This document shows positions 42,028-53,944 of a stretch of 64,000 nt of DNA, in pieces; the first letter of the stretch is position 1, and every line of letters begins with the position of its first letter. This DNA comes from Flavobacterium sp. I-STPP5a (GTDB taxonomy: Bacteria > Bacteroidota > Bacteroidia > Flavobacteriales > Flavobacteriaceae). The notes beneath the pieces are model-generated. The model saw only the letters and a list, made by a program, of their open reading frames with translations, was not told the origin of the DNA and made no database searches. A program made the position numbers and the translations under genes. Where the stretch lies: assembly GCF_009764685.1 (NCBI RefSeq), contig NZ_VHLM01000013.1, forward strand, positions 1 through 64,000. Reading direction: 5' to 3'.

Positions 42028-43311
42028 TTATCTTTTATCTGCGGTAACAAAATCGCGTAATGGATGACCTGTATAAACTTGTCTTGGCCTACCAATAGGT
42101 TCTTTATTTTCACGCATTTCTTTCCATTGTGCAATCCATCCTGGCAAACGTCCTATGGCAAACATTACCGTGAACATATCTGTAGGAATACCTAAAGCTC
42201 TGTAAATAATTCCAGAATAAAAATCTACGTTAGGATATAAATTTCTAGATTTGAAATACTCGTCTTCTAGCGCTGCCTCTTCTAGTTTTTTAGCAATAGC
42301 AAGAATTGGATCTTCAACTCCTAAAGTTGCTAAAACTTCATTAGCTGCTTTTTTGATGATTTTAGCTCTTGGATCAAAGTTTTTATACACTCTGTGACCA
42401 AATCCCATCAAACGGAATGGATCATTTTTGTCTTTGGCTTTAGCCATATACTTATCTGCATCACCACCTGTTGCATGAATTTCTTCAAGCATTTCAAGCA
42501 CTGCTTGATTTGCACCACCATGTAACGGACCCCATAACGCTGACACTCCAGCTGAGATAGAAGCAAATAATCCTGCATGAGAAGAACCCACCATTCTTAC
42601 GGTAGATGTAGAACAATTTTGCTCATGATCTCCGTGAAGAATAAATAATTTATCTAATGCATCAATAACAATTGGGTTTGCTTTGAACGGCTCTGTAGGC
42701 AATTCAAACATCAAACGCATAAAATTCTCTACATATCCTTTTGTATTATCATAATAATTCAAAGGATAACCCATGCTTTTTCTGTACGTCCAAGTTGCAA
42801 TCACAAGGAATTTACCCATGGTTTTGCAAACTGCCTCATACATTTCTTTTTCATTATCAACATTAACCGATTTAGGGTTAAATGCTGTCAAAGCACTAGT
42901 TAAAGCAGATAAAACGCCCATTGGGTGAGCTGTTTTTGGAAAACCGTCGATGATGTTTTTCATCTCTTCGTTTACCAAGGTATATTTTCTAATATCCGTT
43001 TCAAACTGAGCCAACTGTTCTTTACTTGGTAATTCACCAAAAATTAAAAGATATGATACCTCAAGAAAATCAGCTTTATCCGCAAGATCTTCAATGGCAT
43101 ATCCTCTATAACGAAGAATTCCTAATTCTCCATCTAAAAAAGTAATATCACTTTTACAAGATCCTGAATTTTTGTATCCTGGATCAATAGTAATGATCCC
43201 AGATAAATCACGTAATTTGTTAATATCAATGGCTACTTCATTCTCGCTTCCTACAACAACAGGGAGTTCGATTTTCTTCCCATCAATTTCTAATGTGGCT
43301 ATTTTTGACAT
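42028..43311 (-). CDS. gltA: Citrate synthase
   Basis: A 427-residue type II citrate synthase condensing oxaloacetate and acetyl-CoA in the TCA cycle. Catalytic histidines are in ILHGDHEQNCS and MGFGHRVYKNFDPRA, with the aspartate in NVDFYSGIIYRALGIP. The N-terminal domain is the hexameric, Gram-negative type with DPGYKNSGSCKSDITFLDGE. It has its own promoter (TAGATTTG, 43350-43357) and terminator. Confidence 0.97.
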   Translation of the reverse strand: MSKIATLEIDGKKIELPVVVGSENEVAIDINKLRDLSGIITIDPGYKNSGSCKSDITFLDGELGILRYRGYAIEDLADKADFLEVSYLLIFGELPSKEQLAQFETDIRKYTLVNEEMKNIIDGFPKTAHPMGVLSALTSALTAFNPKSVNVDNEKEMYEAVCKTMGKFLVIATWTYRKSMGYPLNYYDNTKGYVENFMRLMFELPTEPFKANPIVIDALDKLFILHGDHEQNCSTSTVRMVGSSHAGLFASISAGVSALWGPLHGGANQAVLEMLEEIHATGGDADKYMAKAKDKNDPFRLMGFGHRVYKNFDPRAKIIKKAANEVLATLGVEDPILAIAKKLEEAALEDEYFKSRNLYPNVDFYSGIIYRALGIPTDMFTVMFAIGRLPGWIAQWKEMRENKEPIGRPRQVYTGHPLRDFVTADKR

Positions 43312-43349
43312 AATATAATTGGAAATAAACTTTTAAAATAATAATTTCC

Positions 43350-43357
43350 CAAATCTA
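43350..43357 (-). promoter_or_regulatory. -7 box of gltA
   Basis: Minus-strand TAGATTTG, giving a leader of about 33 bases. Confidence 0.5.
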
Positions 43358-43415
43358 TGAAAATTAACATTAATTAAAAAGAGAATACCAAAATGAAATT
43401 GTTAAATATTACACA

Positions 43416-43444
43416 AAAAGCCACTCACAAAGTGAATGGCTTTT
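43416..43444 (-). terminator. eno terminator
   Basis: Arms 43416-43428 and 43432-43444 pair over 13 positions with one wobble around a three-base loop; T-rich leftward flank. Confidence 0.8.
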
Positions 43445-43465
43445 CGTTATTTAGCAAAAAAGCTA

Positions 43466-44776
<1,311 letters not shown>

Positions 44777-44786
44777 TTATACATTA

Positions 44787-44794
44787 CAAATATA
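44787..44794 (-). promoter_or_regulatory. -7 box of eno
   Basis: Minus-strand TATATTTG, about 28 bases before the ATG. Confidence 0.5.
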
Positions 44795-44943
44795 TTCTAA
44801 GTTTTGGAATGATTTTATGAAAATAATGAATGTTATTAACGAAAACGTTATAATTTGATTTCCAAAGAATGAATTTAATAACTTGTGTACCTTATCGTGT
44901 CAATTGCTTTAATTTTTAGTCACTTTCTGAAAGCATGAAACAA

Positions 44944-44980
44944 AAAACGGGTTTGACTATCTTAATGTCAAACCCGTTTT
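44944..44980 (-). terminator. carA terminator
   Basis: AAAACGGGTTTGAC (44944-44957) pairs with GTCAAACCCGTTTT (44967-44980); T-tract leftward. Lies 20 bases past the carA stop. Confidence 0.9.
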
Positions 44981-45000
44981 ATACTAAAAAAATATTACAC

Positions 45001-46101
45001 TTATCCTTTTAAGCTATCAATAAAATGATCAAATAGATACGAAGAATCATGTGGCCCAGGGCTAGCCTCAGGATGATATTGAACTGAAAAACATTTTTTG
45101 TTTTTCATGCGCATTCCTGCAACCGTTCCGTCGTTAAGATGTACGTGTGTAATTTCAAGTGCATCGTTAGCGTCAAGATCTTCTTTACTAACTGCAAAAC
45201 CATGATTTTGCGAAGTAATTTCTCCTTTCCCAGTAACTAAGTTTTTAACAGGATGATTGATCCCTCTATGCCCATTAAACATTTTATAGGTCGAAATCCC
45301 ATTGGCCAAACCGATAATTTGGTGTCCCAAACATATCCCGAACAACGGAGCATTTGCCTCCAAAATATCTTTAGCCACTTGGATAGCACCTAATAGTGGC
45401 TCGGGATCTCCAGGTCCATTAGACAAAAAATAACCGTCAGGATTAAAAGACCTTAATTCATCAAAACTAGCATCGAATGGGAAAACTTTAATATAGCAAT
45501 CTCTTTTAGCTAAATTGCGCAATATATTTTTCTTAATACCCAAGTCCAAAGCAGCAATTTTATATTTTGAATTTTCGTCTCCATAAAAATAAGGAACAGT
45601 AGTAGAAACTTTAGAAGCCAATTCTAATCCTTTCATATCAGGAACATTAGCCAAAGCTCCTTTTAAATCTTCTATTGCAGTTCCATCTGTACAAATAACA
45701 GCATTCATAGCGCCATTATCTCTAATATAGTTAACTAAAGCTCTCGTATCAACATCCGAAATACAGATCAAATTTTGCTTCTTAAAATAGTCTTCCAAAC
45801 TTTCTGAGGCATCAGCACGAGAATAGTTAAAACTAAAATTCTTGCAAATCAAGCCTGATATCTTAATAGATTCTGATTCTACTTCATTTTCATTTACACC
45901 GTAATTACCAATATGAGCATTGGTAGTAACCATTAACTGTCCAAAATAAGATGGGTCAGTAAAAATCTCTTGATACCCTGTCATACCGGTATTAAAGCAA
46001 ACTTCTCCAAAAGTAGTTCCGCTAATCCCTATTGATTTCCCATGAAAAATAGTTCCATCACTTAGTAAAAGAATTGCAGATTGTCGTGTTGTGTATTTCA
46101 T
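45001..46101 (-). CDS. carA: Carbamoyl-phosphate synthase small subunit
   Basis: A 366-residue glutamine amidotransferase subunit delivering ammonia to CarB for arginine and pyrimidine synthesis. The N-terminal CPSase domain (LLSDGTIFHGKSIG; NTGMTGYQEIFTDPSY) is followed by the class I GATase domain with nucleophile in FGICLGHQIIGLA and His-Glu in QYHPEASPGP. carB is not adjacent, so subunits are encoded apart. A -7 box TAACTTTG lies at 46130-46137. It sits just downstream of the ribosomal cluster, separated by a terminator. Confidence 0.97.
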   Translation of the reverse strand: MKYTTRQSAILLLSDGTIFHGKSIGISGTTFGEVCFNTGMTGYQEIFTDPSYFGQLMVTTNAHIGNYGVNENEVESESIKISGLICKNFSFNYSRADASESLEDYFKKQNLICISDVDTRALVNYIRDNGAMNAVICTDGTAIEDLKGALANVPDMKGLELASKVSTTVPYFYGDENSKYKIAALDLGIKKNILRNLAKRDCYIKVFPFDASFDELRSFNPDGYFLSNGPGDPEPLLGAIQVAKDILEANAPLFGICLGHQIIGLANGISTYKMFNGHRGINHPVKNLVTGKGEITSQNHGFAVSKEDLDANDALEITHVHLNDGTVAGMRMKNKKCFSVQYHPEASPGPHDSSYLFDHFIDSLKG

Positions 46102-46129
46102 TATTGTAGTGTTTGTGTGATATACTAAC

Positions 46130-46137
46130 CAAAGTTA
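46130..46137 (-). promoter_or_regulatory. -7 box of carA
   Basis: Minus-strand TAACTTTG; leader about 25 bases. Confidence 0.5.
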
Positions 46138-46235
46138 GCATGTATTAATAATAAATACTTCATAGCGAAGTACAACTATTCACCAATTTATAATAACAAA
46201 TAATCAATTATTAAATTATAAAAAGGATAAAAAAA

Positions 46236-46263
46236 AAGGATAAACTATAAATAGCTTATCCTT
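46236..46263 (-). terminator. Terminator of the rplC-to-rplQ ribosomal cluster
   Basis: Near-perfect 13-bp stem starting AAGGATAA, with one wobble; a nine-base T-tract follows leftward. It marks the end of the 13.5-kb cluster. Confidence 0.85.
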
Positions 46264-46290
46264 AATTTTATTGAATCATTATTTGCATAA

Positions 46291-46779
46291 TTACTCAGCA
46301 GTCTCAGTAGTAGAATCAGTTTCAGCAACAGAAGCTTCAGTAGCTTCATCACCTTTTTTAGCTTTTCCACCACGACGGCTTTTAGCTTTTTTCACTTCTT
46401 TTTTTCCACCATTGTAAAGTTCATTAAAATCAACAAGCTCGATCATTGCCATATCAGCATTATCTCCCAAACGATTTCCAACTTTAATAATACGTGTGTA
46501 TCCACCTGGACGGTCTCCTACCTTAGCAGCTACATCTCTGAATAAATCAGTAACAGCATATTTGCTACGTAAGTAAGCAAAAACAATACGACGATTGTGC
46601 GTCGTATCCGCTTTCGATTTTGTTATTAAAGGCTCAACAAATTGTTTAAGCGCTTTTGCTTTAGCAACAGTAGTATTAATACGTTTGTGCTCAATAAGAG
46701 AACAAGCCATATTAGCTAACATAGATTTTCTATGCGCTGTCTGTCTGCTTAAGTGATTGAATTTTTTTCCGTGTCTCAT
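46291..46779 (-). CDS. rplQ: 50S ribosomal protein L17
   Basis: A 162-residue large-subunit protein starting [20 protein letters not shown]. The conserved L17 core occupies residues 1-118. The remaining about 44 residues form a Lys- then Glu/Thr-rich tail ([20 protein letters not shown]) absent from the 127-residue E. coli protein. Such tails are frequent in Bacteroidota. Last gene of the cluster. Confidence 0.97.
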   Translation of the reverse strand: MRHGKKFNHLSRQTAHRKSMLANMACSLIEHKRINTTVAKAKALKQFVEPLITKSKADTTHNRRIVFAYLRSKYAVTDLFRDVAAKVGDRPGGYTRIIKVGNRLGDNADMAMIELVDFNELYNGGKKEVKKAKSRRGGKAKKGDEATEASVAETDSTTETAE

Positions 46780-46843
46780 GACGTGTTTTTTTTAAACCTT
46801 CATCTTGCTACAATCCTCTTTGGAGAGCAAAATACGAAGTGGT

Positions 46844-47836
46844 TTATTCTTTATCTAATTTGTATTTCGCTAAATCCATACCGAAGTTTAAATTTTTAAC
46901 TGCAACAAGTTCATCAAGTTCAGTTAAAGATTTTTTACCAAAATTTCGGAATTTCATCAAATCATTTTTATTGAAAGATACTAAATCACCAAGTGTATCA
47001 ACTTCAGCCGCTTTCAAGCAATTTAATGCTCTAACAGAAAGATCCATATCAACAAGCTTAGTTTTAAGCAACTGTCTCATGTGTAATGACTCTTCATCAT
47101 AAGATTCTGTTTGTGCAATTTCATCAGCCTCGAGTGTAATTCTTTCATCAGAAAATAACATAAAGTGATGAATCAAAACTTTAGCTGCTTCAGTAAGTGC
47201 ATCTTTTGGATTAATAGAACCATCAGTTTTAATTTCAAAAACTAATTTTTCATAATCTGTTTTTTGCTCAACACGGAAGTTTTCAATAGCATACTTTACA
47301 TTTTTAACAGGTGTAAAAATAGAATCTGTAAAAATAGTTCCTATAGCAGCATTCTGTTTCTTGTTTTCCTCAGCCGGTACATACCCTCTACCTTTTTCGA
47401 TAGTCAAATCGAAATTAAGTTTGATTTTGCTGTCTAAATTACAAATAACAAGCTCTGGGTTAAGAACTTGGAAACCTGAAATAAACTTTTGAAAATCACC
47501 AGCAGTTAACTGATCTTTACCTGAAACAGAAATTGTAACTGATTCATTATCTATATCTTCAATTTGACGTTTGAAACGTACTTGTTTAAGATTAAGTATA
47601 ATTTCGGTAACGTCTTCAACAACTCCTGAAATAGTAGAAAACTCATGATCTACACCTTCAATGCGAACAGATGTAATTGCATAACCTTCTAATGCAGAAA
47701 GCAAAACTCTTCTAAGTGCATTACCAACAGTCAATCCATATCCTGGTTCTAAAGGTCTAAACTCAAATTTACCTTCAAAATCGGTTGAATCGATCATGAT
47801 AACTTTATCGGGCTTCTGAAAATTAAATATTGCCAT
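46844..47836 (-). CDS. rpoA: RNA polymerase subunit alpha
   Basis: A 330-residue subunit that nucleates RNA polymerase assembly. The N-terminal domain (residues 1-230) has [30 protein letters not shown]. The C-terminal DNA- and activator-binding domain has [33 protein letters not shown]. Standard position between rpsD and rplQ. Confidence 0.98.
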   Translation of the reverse strand: MAIFNFQKPDKVIMIDSTDFEGKFEFRPLEPGYGLTVGNALRRVLLSALEGYAITSVRIEGVDHEFSTISGVVEDVTEIILNLKQVRFKRQIEDIDNESVTISVSGKDQLTAGDFQKFISGFQVLNPELVICNLDSKIKLNFDLTIEKGRGYVPAEENKKQNAAIGTIFTDSIFTPVKNVKYAIENFRVEQKTDYEKLVFEIKTDGSINPKDALTEAAKVLIHHFMLFSDERITLEADEIAQTESYDEESLHMRQLLKTKLVDMDLSVRALNCLKAAEVDTLGDLVSFNKNDLMKFRNFGKKSLTELDELVAVKNLNFGMDLAKYKLDKE

Positions 47837-47857
47837 AAATTTCGACTAAGTCAATTA

Positions 47858-48463
47858 TTATTTGTTGTACAACTCTACGATTAATTGTTCTTTGATGTTT
47901 TCTGGAATTTGAAGTCTTGCAGGAACAGATACAAAAGTACCTTCTTTAAGATCGCTATTCCAAGTAATCCATTCATAAACATGACTTGAATTAGATAAAG
48001 ATCGTTCGATAGCTTCTATTGATTTAGATTTTTCACGAACTGCAACTTTATCTCCAGGTTTAAGGTGGTAAGAAGGAATATTAACAACTTCACCATTTAC
48101 AGTAACGTGTCTATGAGAAACTATTTGACGAGCCCCTCTTCTAGATGGAGCAATACCCATTCTAAAAACAACGTTATCCAATCTTGCTTCGCATAATTGT
48201 AATAAAACTTCACCAGTAACACCCTTAGTAGCAGATGCTTTTTCGAATAAGTTTCTGAATTGTTTCTCTAAAATTCCATAAGAATATTTAGCTTTTTGCT
48301 TTTCCATTAACTGAACAGCATACTCAGACTTTTTTCCTCTTTTTTTAGCCATCCCGTGTTGTCCAGGAGGATAATTTCTTTTTTCGAATGCTTTATCATC
48401 ACCGAAAATTGCTTCGCCAAATTTACGAGCTATTCTTGTACTAGGACCAGTATATCTTGCCAT
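47858..48463 (-). CDS. rpsD: 30S ribosomal protein S4
   Basis: A 201-residue primary 16S rRNA binder, [17 protein letters not shown], with an S4 RNA-binding domain ([31 protein letters not shown]). The N-terminal zinc cysteines of some S4 proteins are absent, so this is the zinc-free form. S4 is a known autogenous regulator of alpha-type operons. A 93-base gap precedes it, but no obvious leader fold was identified. Confidence 0.98.
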   Translation of the reverse strand: MARYTGPSTRIARKFGEAIFGDDKAFEKRNYPPGQHGMAKKRGKKSEYAVQLMEKQKAKYSYGILEKQFRNLFEKASATKGVTGEVLLQLCEARLDNVVFRMGIAPSRRGARQIVSHRHVTVNGEVVNIPSYHLKPGDKVAVREKSKSIEAIERSLSNSSHVYEWITWNSDLKEGTFVSVPARLQIPENIKEQLIVELYNK

Positions 48464-48556
48464 TTTAAATTGTTTAAGATTGAGATTATGAATTCAGGTC
48501 AAATCCTTCGATAATCGAAATTCAATCTAGTTTATACTATAATTATATTTTGAGTA

Positions 48557-48940
48557 TTATACTCTACGTCTTTTAGGAGGACGACATCCGTTGTGAGGCA
48601 TTGGAGTAACGTCAATAATCTCAGTAACTTCAATTCCACCATTGTGCAAAGAACGAATAGCAGACTCACGTCCGTTTCCTGGTCCTTTTACATAAACTTT
48701 AACTTTTTTAAGTCCAGCTTCAAGTGCTACTTTACTACAATCTTCTGCTGCCATTTGAGCTGCATACGGAGTGTTCTTTTTAGAACCTCTGAAACCCATT
48801 TTACCAGCTGAAGACCATGAAATAACTTCACCTTTTTTATTAGTCAAAGAAATGATAATGTTATTGAAGGTAGCAGAAATATGAGCTTCACCCGTTGATT
48901 CAACGATAACTTTACGTTTTTTTGCTGTTGCTTTAGCCAT
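48557..48940 (-). CDS. rpsK: 30S ribosomal protein S11
   Basis: A 127-residue platform protein with [21 protein letters not shown] and the C-terminal [15 protein letters not shown], standard for S11. Lies 8 bases downstream of rpsM. Confidence 0.98.
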   Translation of the reverse strand: MAKATAKKRKVIVESTGEAHISATFNNIIISLTNKKGEVISWSSAGKMGFRGSKKNTPYAAQMAAEDCSKVALEAGLKKVKVYVKGPGNGRESAIRSLHNGGIEVTEIIDVTPMPHNGCRPPKRRRV

Positions 48941-48948
48941 ATTACTTA

Positions 48949-49323
48949 TTATTTAGTTGCTTTTTTCTTGTTAGCAACAGTTTTTCTTTTACCTTTTCTA
49001 GTTCTAGAGTTGTTCTTAGTTCTTTGTCCTCTTAAAGGAAGACCAGTTCTATGACGAATACCTCTATAACATCCAATATCCATTAAACGTTTGATGTTTA
49101 AAGAAACTTCTGAACGTAATTCTCCTTCAATTTTGAAAGAAGATACAGCATCACGAATTGCTCCGATCTCCTCATCATTCCAATCTTGAACTTTTTTATC
49201 TTGGCTAACTTGAGCTTTTTCTAAAATCTCAACAGCTCTACTTCTACCTAATCCAAAGATATAGGTTAGTGCAATAACACCTCTCTTATTTTTTGGGATA
49301 TCTACCCCTGCTATTCTTGCCAT
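48949..49323 (-). CDS. rpsM: 30S ribosomal protein S13
   Basis: A 124-residue head protein, [21 protein letters not shown], with the conserved C-terminal [20 protein letters not shown] that contacts P-site tRNA. Starts 2 bases after the rpmJ stop codon. Confidence 0.98.
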   Translation of the reverse strand: MARIAGVDIPKNKRGVIALTYIFGLGRSRAVEILEKAQVSQDKKVQDWNDEEIGAIRDAVSSFKIEGELRSEVSLNIKRLMDIGCYRGIRHRTGLPLRGQRTKNNSRTRKGKRKTVANKKKATK

Positions 49324-49325
49324 AA

Positions 49326-49442
49326 TTATCCTTGTCTTTGTTTAAATCTAGGATTCTTTTTGTTTATTACGTACAATCTCCCTTTTCTTCGTACAATTTT
49401 GCACTCGGGACTTCTCTTTTTTACTGAAGCTCTAACTTTCAT
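49326..49442 (-). CDS. rpmJ: 50S ribosomal protein L36
   Basis: A 38-residue protein read directly from the minus strand: [20 protein letters not shown], then [18 protein letters not shown]. Of the four zinc ligands (three Cys, one His) of the zinc-binding form, only Cys14 is left, so this is the zinc-independent type. It lies in the usual place between infA (13 bases) and rpsM. Confidence 0.96.
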   Translation of the reverse strand: MKVRASVKKRSPECKIVRRKGRLYVINKKNPRFKQRQG

Positions 49443-49455
49443 TTTTGAATATCCT

Positions 49456-49671
49456 TTAATATCTATAAGTAATTCTCGCTTTTGACAAATCGTAAGGACT
49501 CATTTCTAGTTTCACCTTATCACCAGGTAATAATTTAATGTAATGCATACGCATTTTACCAGAAATATGTGCTATTACAATATGTCCATTCTCTAACTCT
49601 ACACGGAACATTGCATTTGATAATGCTTCAATGATCGAACCGTCTTGTTCTATTGCTGATTGTTTTGCCAT
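49456..49671 (-). CDS. infA: Translation initiation factor IF-1
   Basis: A 71-residue OB-fold factor that occupies the ribosomal A site during initiation. [20 protein letters not shown], then [20 protein letters not shown] and [20 protein letters not shown]. Three bases after secY. Confidence 0.98.
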   Translation of the reverse strand: MAKQSAIEQDGSIIEALSNAMFRVELENGHIVIAHISGKMRMHYIKLLPGDKVKLEMSPYDLSKARITYRY

Positions 49672-49674
49672 AAA

Positions 49675-51021
49675 TTAAGCTACTGCTTTTCTATTTTTAC
49701 CACTTTTCATTAATCCATCATAATGCTTATTCAACAAGTATGAATTGATTTGCTGAACAGTGTCAATGGCAACACCAACCATAATAATTAATGAAGTACC
49801 TCCAAAAAACATTGCCCATGATTGTTGAACATCCATCAAGCTTACAACTATCGCAGGGAACACAGCGATCAAAGCAAGAAATATTGATCCAGGGAATGTA
49901 ATTAAAGACATCACTTTATCAAGGTAGTCAGAAGTTTCAACACCAGGCTTAACACCAGGAATAAAACCACCACTTCTCTTTAAATCATCAGACATTTTAT
50001 TTGTTGGAACTGTAATAGCCGTGTAAAAAAATGTAAAAACAATAATTAAAGTTGCAAATACAAAATTATACCAAAAACCAAACATATTACTAAATGCACC
50101 TACTATTGACTGAGATGTATCTGAATCTGACAACCCAGCTAGTGCCGCAGGAATAAACATAATTGCTTGCGCAAAAATAATCGGCATAACCCCAGAAGCA
50201 TTAAGTTTCAAAGGAATCCACTGTCTATTACCATTCATCATGTCTTGCTCGAAATCTCCAGATGTAGTACGTCTTGCATACTGAACAGGAATTCTTCTAA
50301 CAGCCATAACTAAAAGCACGCAACTAATAATTACCAGCAACCAAATAATAATTTCAATAACCAATAGCATTGGACCTCCATTGTTATTTGATACTCTTGA
50401 TGTGAATTCTTGCATAAAAGCTTGAGGCAATCTAGCAAGTATTCCTACCATGATCAATAATGAAATACCATTTCCAATCCCTTTGTCTGTAATCTTTTCT
50501 CCAAGCCACATTGCAAAAATGGTACCTGTAACAAGAATTACAACAGATGAGAATAAAAACTCAAAAGAATTAAAACCTAGTAAAAAAGCATTACCAGGCA
50601 GTGTTCTATATAAGTTATAGATGTAGGTAGGACCTTGAACTAAAGTAATTCCAATTGTCAACCAACGTGTGATTTGATTTATTTTTTTTCTACCACTCTC
50701 TCCATCACTTTGAAGTTTTTGCAAATAAGGAATAGCTATTCCCATAAGCTGAACCACAATAGATGCAGAAATGTATGGCATAATCCCAAGTGCAAAAACT
50801 GAAGCTTGAGAAAATGCACCACCAGTAAACATGTCAAGAATTGAACCAATTCCTTCTTTGGTCTGTCCGGCTAAATTAGCCAATTGAGTTGCATCAATAC
50901 CTGGTAAGGTCACTTGAGCACCAAAACGATAAACTAAAAGAAGACCGAAAGTAATTAGAATTCTATTTTTTAGTTCTTCAATTTTCCAAACATTACCTAT
51001 TGATTCAATAAATTTCTTCAT
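49675..51021 (-). CDS. secY: Protein translocase subunit SecY
   Basis: A 448-residue inner-membrane channel with ten predicted transmembrane helices, the core of the Sec translocon with SecE and SecG. Conserved segments include YRFGAQVTLPGID (31-43), the plug region after it, and GGFIPGVKPG in the sixth cytoplasmic region. Placed after rplO as in most bacteria. Confidence 0.97.
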   Translation of the reverse strand: MKKFIESIGNVWKIEELKNRILITFGLLLVYRFGAQVTLPGIDATQLANLAGQTKEGIGSILDMFTGGAFSQASVFALGIMPYISASIVVQLMGIAIPYLQKLQSDGESGRKKINQITRWLTIGITLVQGPTYIYNLYRTLPGNAFLLGFNSFEFLFSSVVILVTGTIFAMWLGEKITDKGIGNGISLLIMVGILARLPQAFMQEFTSRVSNNNGGPMLLVIEIIIWLLVIISCVLLVMAVRRIPVQYARRTTSGDFEQDMMNGNRQWIPLKLNASGVMPIIFAQAIMFIPAALAGLSDSDTSQSIVGAFSNMFGFWYNFVFATLIIVFTFFYTAITVPTNKMSDDLKRSGGFIPGVKPGVETSDYLDKVMSLITFPGSIFLALIAVFPAIVVSLMDVQQSWAMFFGGTSLIIMVGVAIDTVQQINSYLLNKHYDGLMKSGKNRKAVA

Positions 51022-51034
51022 ATTATACAGAAAA

Positions 51035-51487
51035 TTACATTACTATAGCTTCTCCACCAGCAGCTTCGATAGCAGCTTTTGCAGTAGCAGTAAATTTGTG
51101 AGCGGTTACTTTTAATTTTGCTTTCAATTCACCTCTACCTAAAATCTTAACGATTTCATTTTTGGTAGCCAAACGGTTAGCAACATAAACTGACATATCA
51201 ACAGTATCTTGAACAATACCATTTTCAACTAAAAGCTGAAGTGTATCAAGATTAACACCTTCGTAATCTTTACGATTAATGTTTGTAAAACCAAACTTAG
51301 GTACACGTCTTTGAAGTGGCATTTGCCCTCCTTCAAAACCAATCTTTTTAGAATAACCAGAACGAGATTTTGCTCCTTTATGTCCTCTTGCAGAGGTACC
51401 ACCTTTTCCAGAACCTTCTCCTCTACCTAATCTTTTATTTTGATTGTGCGTAGAACCTTCAGCAGGTTGTAAGTTACTTAAATTCAT
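51035..51487 (-). CDS. rplO: 50S ribosomal protein L15
   Basis: A 150-residue protein. The glycine/arginine-rich N-terminus ([20 protein letters not shown]) binds 23S rRNA; the C-terminal globular domain ends [13 protein letters not shown]. Confidence 0.97.
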   Translation of the reverse strand: MNLSNLQPAEGSTHNQNKRLGRGEGSGKGGTSARGHKGAKSRSGYSKKIGFEGGQMPLQRRVPKFGFTNINRKDYEGVNLDTLQLLVENGIVQDTVDMSVYVANRLATKNEIVKILGRGELKAKLKVTAHKFTATAKAAIEAAGGEAIVM

Positions 51488-51498
51488 AACAGTATTTG

Positions 51499-51681
51499 TT
51501 ATTTAGCTTCTTCAACAGAAACTAAGTGTTTAACTTTATTTATCATACCAAGGATTGTAGGATTTGAATCATGCGCTACAACTTGTCCCATTTTACGTAG
51601 ACCTAAAGCTTCTAATCCTCTTTTTTGTGAAAGTGGACAGTTGATTTTGCTTCTAACTTGTTTTACTAATAATTTAGCCAT
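51499..51681 (-). CDS. rpmD: 50S ribosomal protein L30
   Basis: A 60-residue protein with [27 protein letters not shown], the standard L30 core, between rpsE and rplO. Confidence 0.97.
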   Translation of the reverse strand: MAKLLVKQVRSKINCPLSQKRGLEALGLRKMGQVVAHDSNPTILGMINKVKHLVSVEEAK

Positions 51682-51693
51682 AATTTCCTTGTA

Positions 51694-52221
51694 TTAACCT
51701 TTAAAAACTTTCTCTAAAGAAACACCTCTTTGTTTTGCAACAGTGTAAGCACTTCTCATTTGTAATAAAGCATCAAAAGTTGCTTTTACCACGTTGTGTG
51801 GATTTGAAGATCCTTGTGATTTTGAAAGTACATCATGTATACCAACTGACTCTAAAACTGAACGAACAGCTCCACCAGCAATAACTCCAGTACCATGAGA
51901 TGCAGGAATTAAAAATACACGTGCTCCACCAAATTTACCTTTTTGTTCGTGAGGTACAGATTGACCATTTAAAGGAATCTTTACTAGATTTTTCTTAGCA
52001 TCTTCTACTGCTTTAGCAATAGCTTCAGAAACATCTTTAGATTTACCTAAACCGTGACCAACAACACCGTTTTCATCACCTACAACTACAATAGCAGAAA
52101 AACCAAAAGCTCTACCACCCTTTGTAACTTTAGTAACACGATTTACACTCACCAAACGATCTTTTAATTCAAGACCACTAGGTTTTACCAACTCTACATT
52201 TTTGTATTTACTATTAGACAT
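51694..52221 (-). CDS. rpsE: 30S ribosomal protein S5
   Basis: A 175-residue protein with the double-stranded-RNA-binding N-terminal domain ([21 protein letters not shown]) and the loop around [17 protein letters not shown]. Involved in decoding fidelity. Confidence 0.98.
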   Translation of the reverse strand: MSNSKYKNVELVKPSGLELKDRLVSVNRVTKVTKGGRAFGFSAIVVVGDENGVVGHGLGKSKDVSEAIAKAVEDAKKNLVKIPLNGQSVPHEQKGKFGGARVFLIPASHGTGVIAGGAVRSVLESVGIHDVLSKSQGSSNPHNVVKATFDALLQMRSAYTVAKQRGVSLEKVFKG

Positions 52222-52227
52222 ACTATA

Positions 52228-52578
52228 TTAGAATTTAAGTCCAGCCGCTCTCGCGCCTTCTGCTAATGATTTAATACGCCCGTGATATAAGTAACCTCCT
52301 CTATCAAAAGTTACAACTTCTATCCCAGCTTTTAAAGCTTTTTCAGCAACTAATTTCCCAACTGCTGTAGCAACTTCAATATTCGTACCCTTACCTATTT
52401 CTTTTTCTCTTGAAGAAGCTGCTAGCAAAGTAACTCCGTTTACATCATCAATTAATTGAGCGTAAATTTCTTTATTACTTCTAAAAACAGATAGTCTTGG
52501 ATTAGTAGCAGTACCACTAATTGTCTTTCTAATTCTGAATCTAATTCTTTGTCTTCTTTCAGGTTTTGTTAATGACAT
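52228..52578 (-). CDS. rplR: 50S ribosomal protein L18
   Basis: A 116-residue 5S rRNA binder, with [18 protein letters not shown] and C-terminal [20 protein letters not shown]. Confidence 0.98.
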   Translation of the reverse strand: MSLTKPERRQRIRFRIRKTISGTATNPRLSVFRSNKEIYAQLIDDVNGVTLLAASSREKEIGKGTNIEVATAVGKLVAEKALKAGIEVVTFDRGGYLYHGRIKSLAEGARAAGLKF

Positions 52579-52589
52579 AATCTTATTTT

Positions 52590-53132
52590 TTAAGCTGATT
52601 TACCTGCTTTTCTTCTTAATACTTCACCCACGAATTTAACTCCTTTTCCTTTGTATGGCTCAGGCTTACGGAAACCTCTAATTTTCGCAGCAACTTGACC
52701 TAAAAGTTGTTTATCAAATGATGTTAACTTTACAATTGGGTTTTTACCTTTCTCAGATATAGTTTCTAAAGTAACTTCAGGAGCAATCTCTAAAATAATA
52801 TTGTGTGAAAAACCAAGAGCTAAATCTAATTTTTGTCCTTGATTTGAAGCTCTATAACCAACTCCAACCAATTCTAATGATTTAGTAAAACCATCTGTAA
52901 CACCAACTATCATGTTGTTGATAAGTGAACGATACAAACCATGTTTTGCTCTTTGATCTTTATGATCAGATGATCTGTCAACTTGAACCTGACCATCTTC
53001 AACTGTTACAGTAACGTCCGAAAACTCCTGAGTTAGTTGACCGTTTTTTCCCTTAACTGTAATAATTCCATTTGCTACTTCTACAGTAACACCAGCAGGA
53101 ACTATTATAGGATTTTTACCTATTCTTGACAT
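52590..53132 (-). CDS. rplF: 50S ribosomal protein L6
   Basis: A 180-residue protein of two similar domains, [19 protein letters not shown], with the C-terminal signature [20 protein letters not shown]. Confidence 0.98.
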   Translation of the reverse strand: MSRIGKNPIIVPAGVTVEVANGIITVKGKNGQLTQEFSDVTVTVEDGQVQVDRSSDHKDQRAKHGLYRSLINNMIVGVTDGFTKSLELVGVGYRASNQGQKLDLALGFSHNIILEIAPEVTLETISEKGKNPIVKLTSFDKQLLGQVAAKIRGFRKPEPYKGKGVKFVGEVLRRKAGKSA

Positions 53133-53150
53133 CTTATTATAGTCTTTAAA

Positions 53151-53549
53151 TTAGTATACGTAACAAATTACTTCACCACCTACATTCAATTGTTTTGCTT
53201 GTTTACCGGTCATCAAACCTTTTGAAGTAGAAACGATAGCTACACCTAAACCATTTAAGATTCTTGGTATATTAGCAGAACTTGAATATTTACGTAAACC
53301 TGGTTTACTAATTCTCTGAATATCTTTGATTACAGACTCTTTAGTATCTTTATCATACTTCAAAGCGATTTTGATAGACCCCTGAACAGCGTTGTCTTCA
53401 AATTTGTAACTCAAAATATAACCTTGATCAAATAAGATCTTAGTTATTTCTTTTTTTAGATTAGATGCAGGAATTTCAACAACTTTGTGGTTTGCAGCCA
53501 CAGCGTTACGAACTCTTGTCAAATAATCAGCAATAGGATCTGTATACAT
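53151..53549 (-). CDS. rpsH: 30S ribosomal protein S8
   Basis: A 132-residue protein that binds helix 21 of 16S rRNA and, in many bacteria, represses the spc operon. I take the ATG at 53549 ([18 protein letters not shown]), the family's usual N-terminus, over the TTG three codons upstream. C-terminal [20 protein letters not shown] is conserved. Confidence 0.96.
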   Translation of the reverse strand: MYTDPIADYLTRVRNAVAANHKVVEIPASNLKKEITKILFDQGYILSYKFEDNAVQGSIKIALKYDKDTKESVIKDIQRISKPGLRKYSSSANIPRILNGLGVAIVSTSKGLMTGKQAKQLNVGGEVICYVY

Positions 53550-53671
53550 GTGTATCAATTTGCGGTCTTGGTTTTCAACAAACGATTTGTTGAACCTTAA
53601 ACCAATTTATAAATATTAAAGATACAGACTAAACAAATGTTAAGTCTGTATCTGAAAGCAAAATTATGCTA

Positions 53672-53941
53672 CTACCAAGATGCTTTTTTCACACCAGGGA
53701 TCAATCCGTTATTTGCCATTTCACGAAATGTTACACGTGAAATACCAAATTGACGCATATAACCTCTTGGTCTTCCAGTTAATTTACAACGATTGTGCAA
53801 ACGAACAGGCGAAGCATTTTTTGGTAACTTTTGCAAACCTACGAAATCTCCAGCTTCTAACAAAGCTTTTCTTTTCTCTGCATACTTTGCAACCGTTTTT
53901 TCTCTCTTAACCTCACGGGCTTTCATTGATTCTTTAGCCAT
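53672..53941 (-). CDS. rpsN: 30S ribosomal protein S14
   Basis: An 89-residue, zinc-free (C-minus) form without the CxxC pairs of the short type. [23 protein letters not shown] is the family signature. A 122-base gap to rpsH holds no recognisable gene. Confidence 0.97.
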   Translation of the reverse strand: MAKESMKAREVKREKTVAKYAEKRKALLEAGDFVGLQKLPKNASPVRLHNRCKLTGRPRGYMRQFGISRVTFREMANNGLIPGVKKASW

Positions 53942-53944
53942 GTC

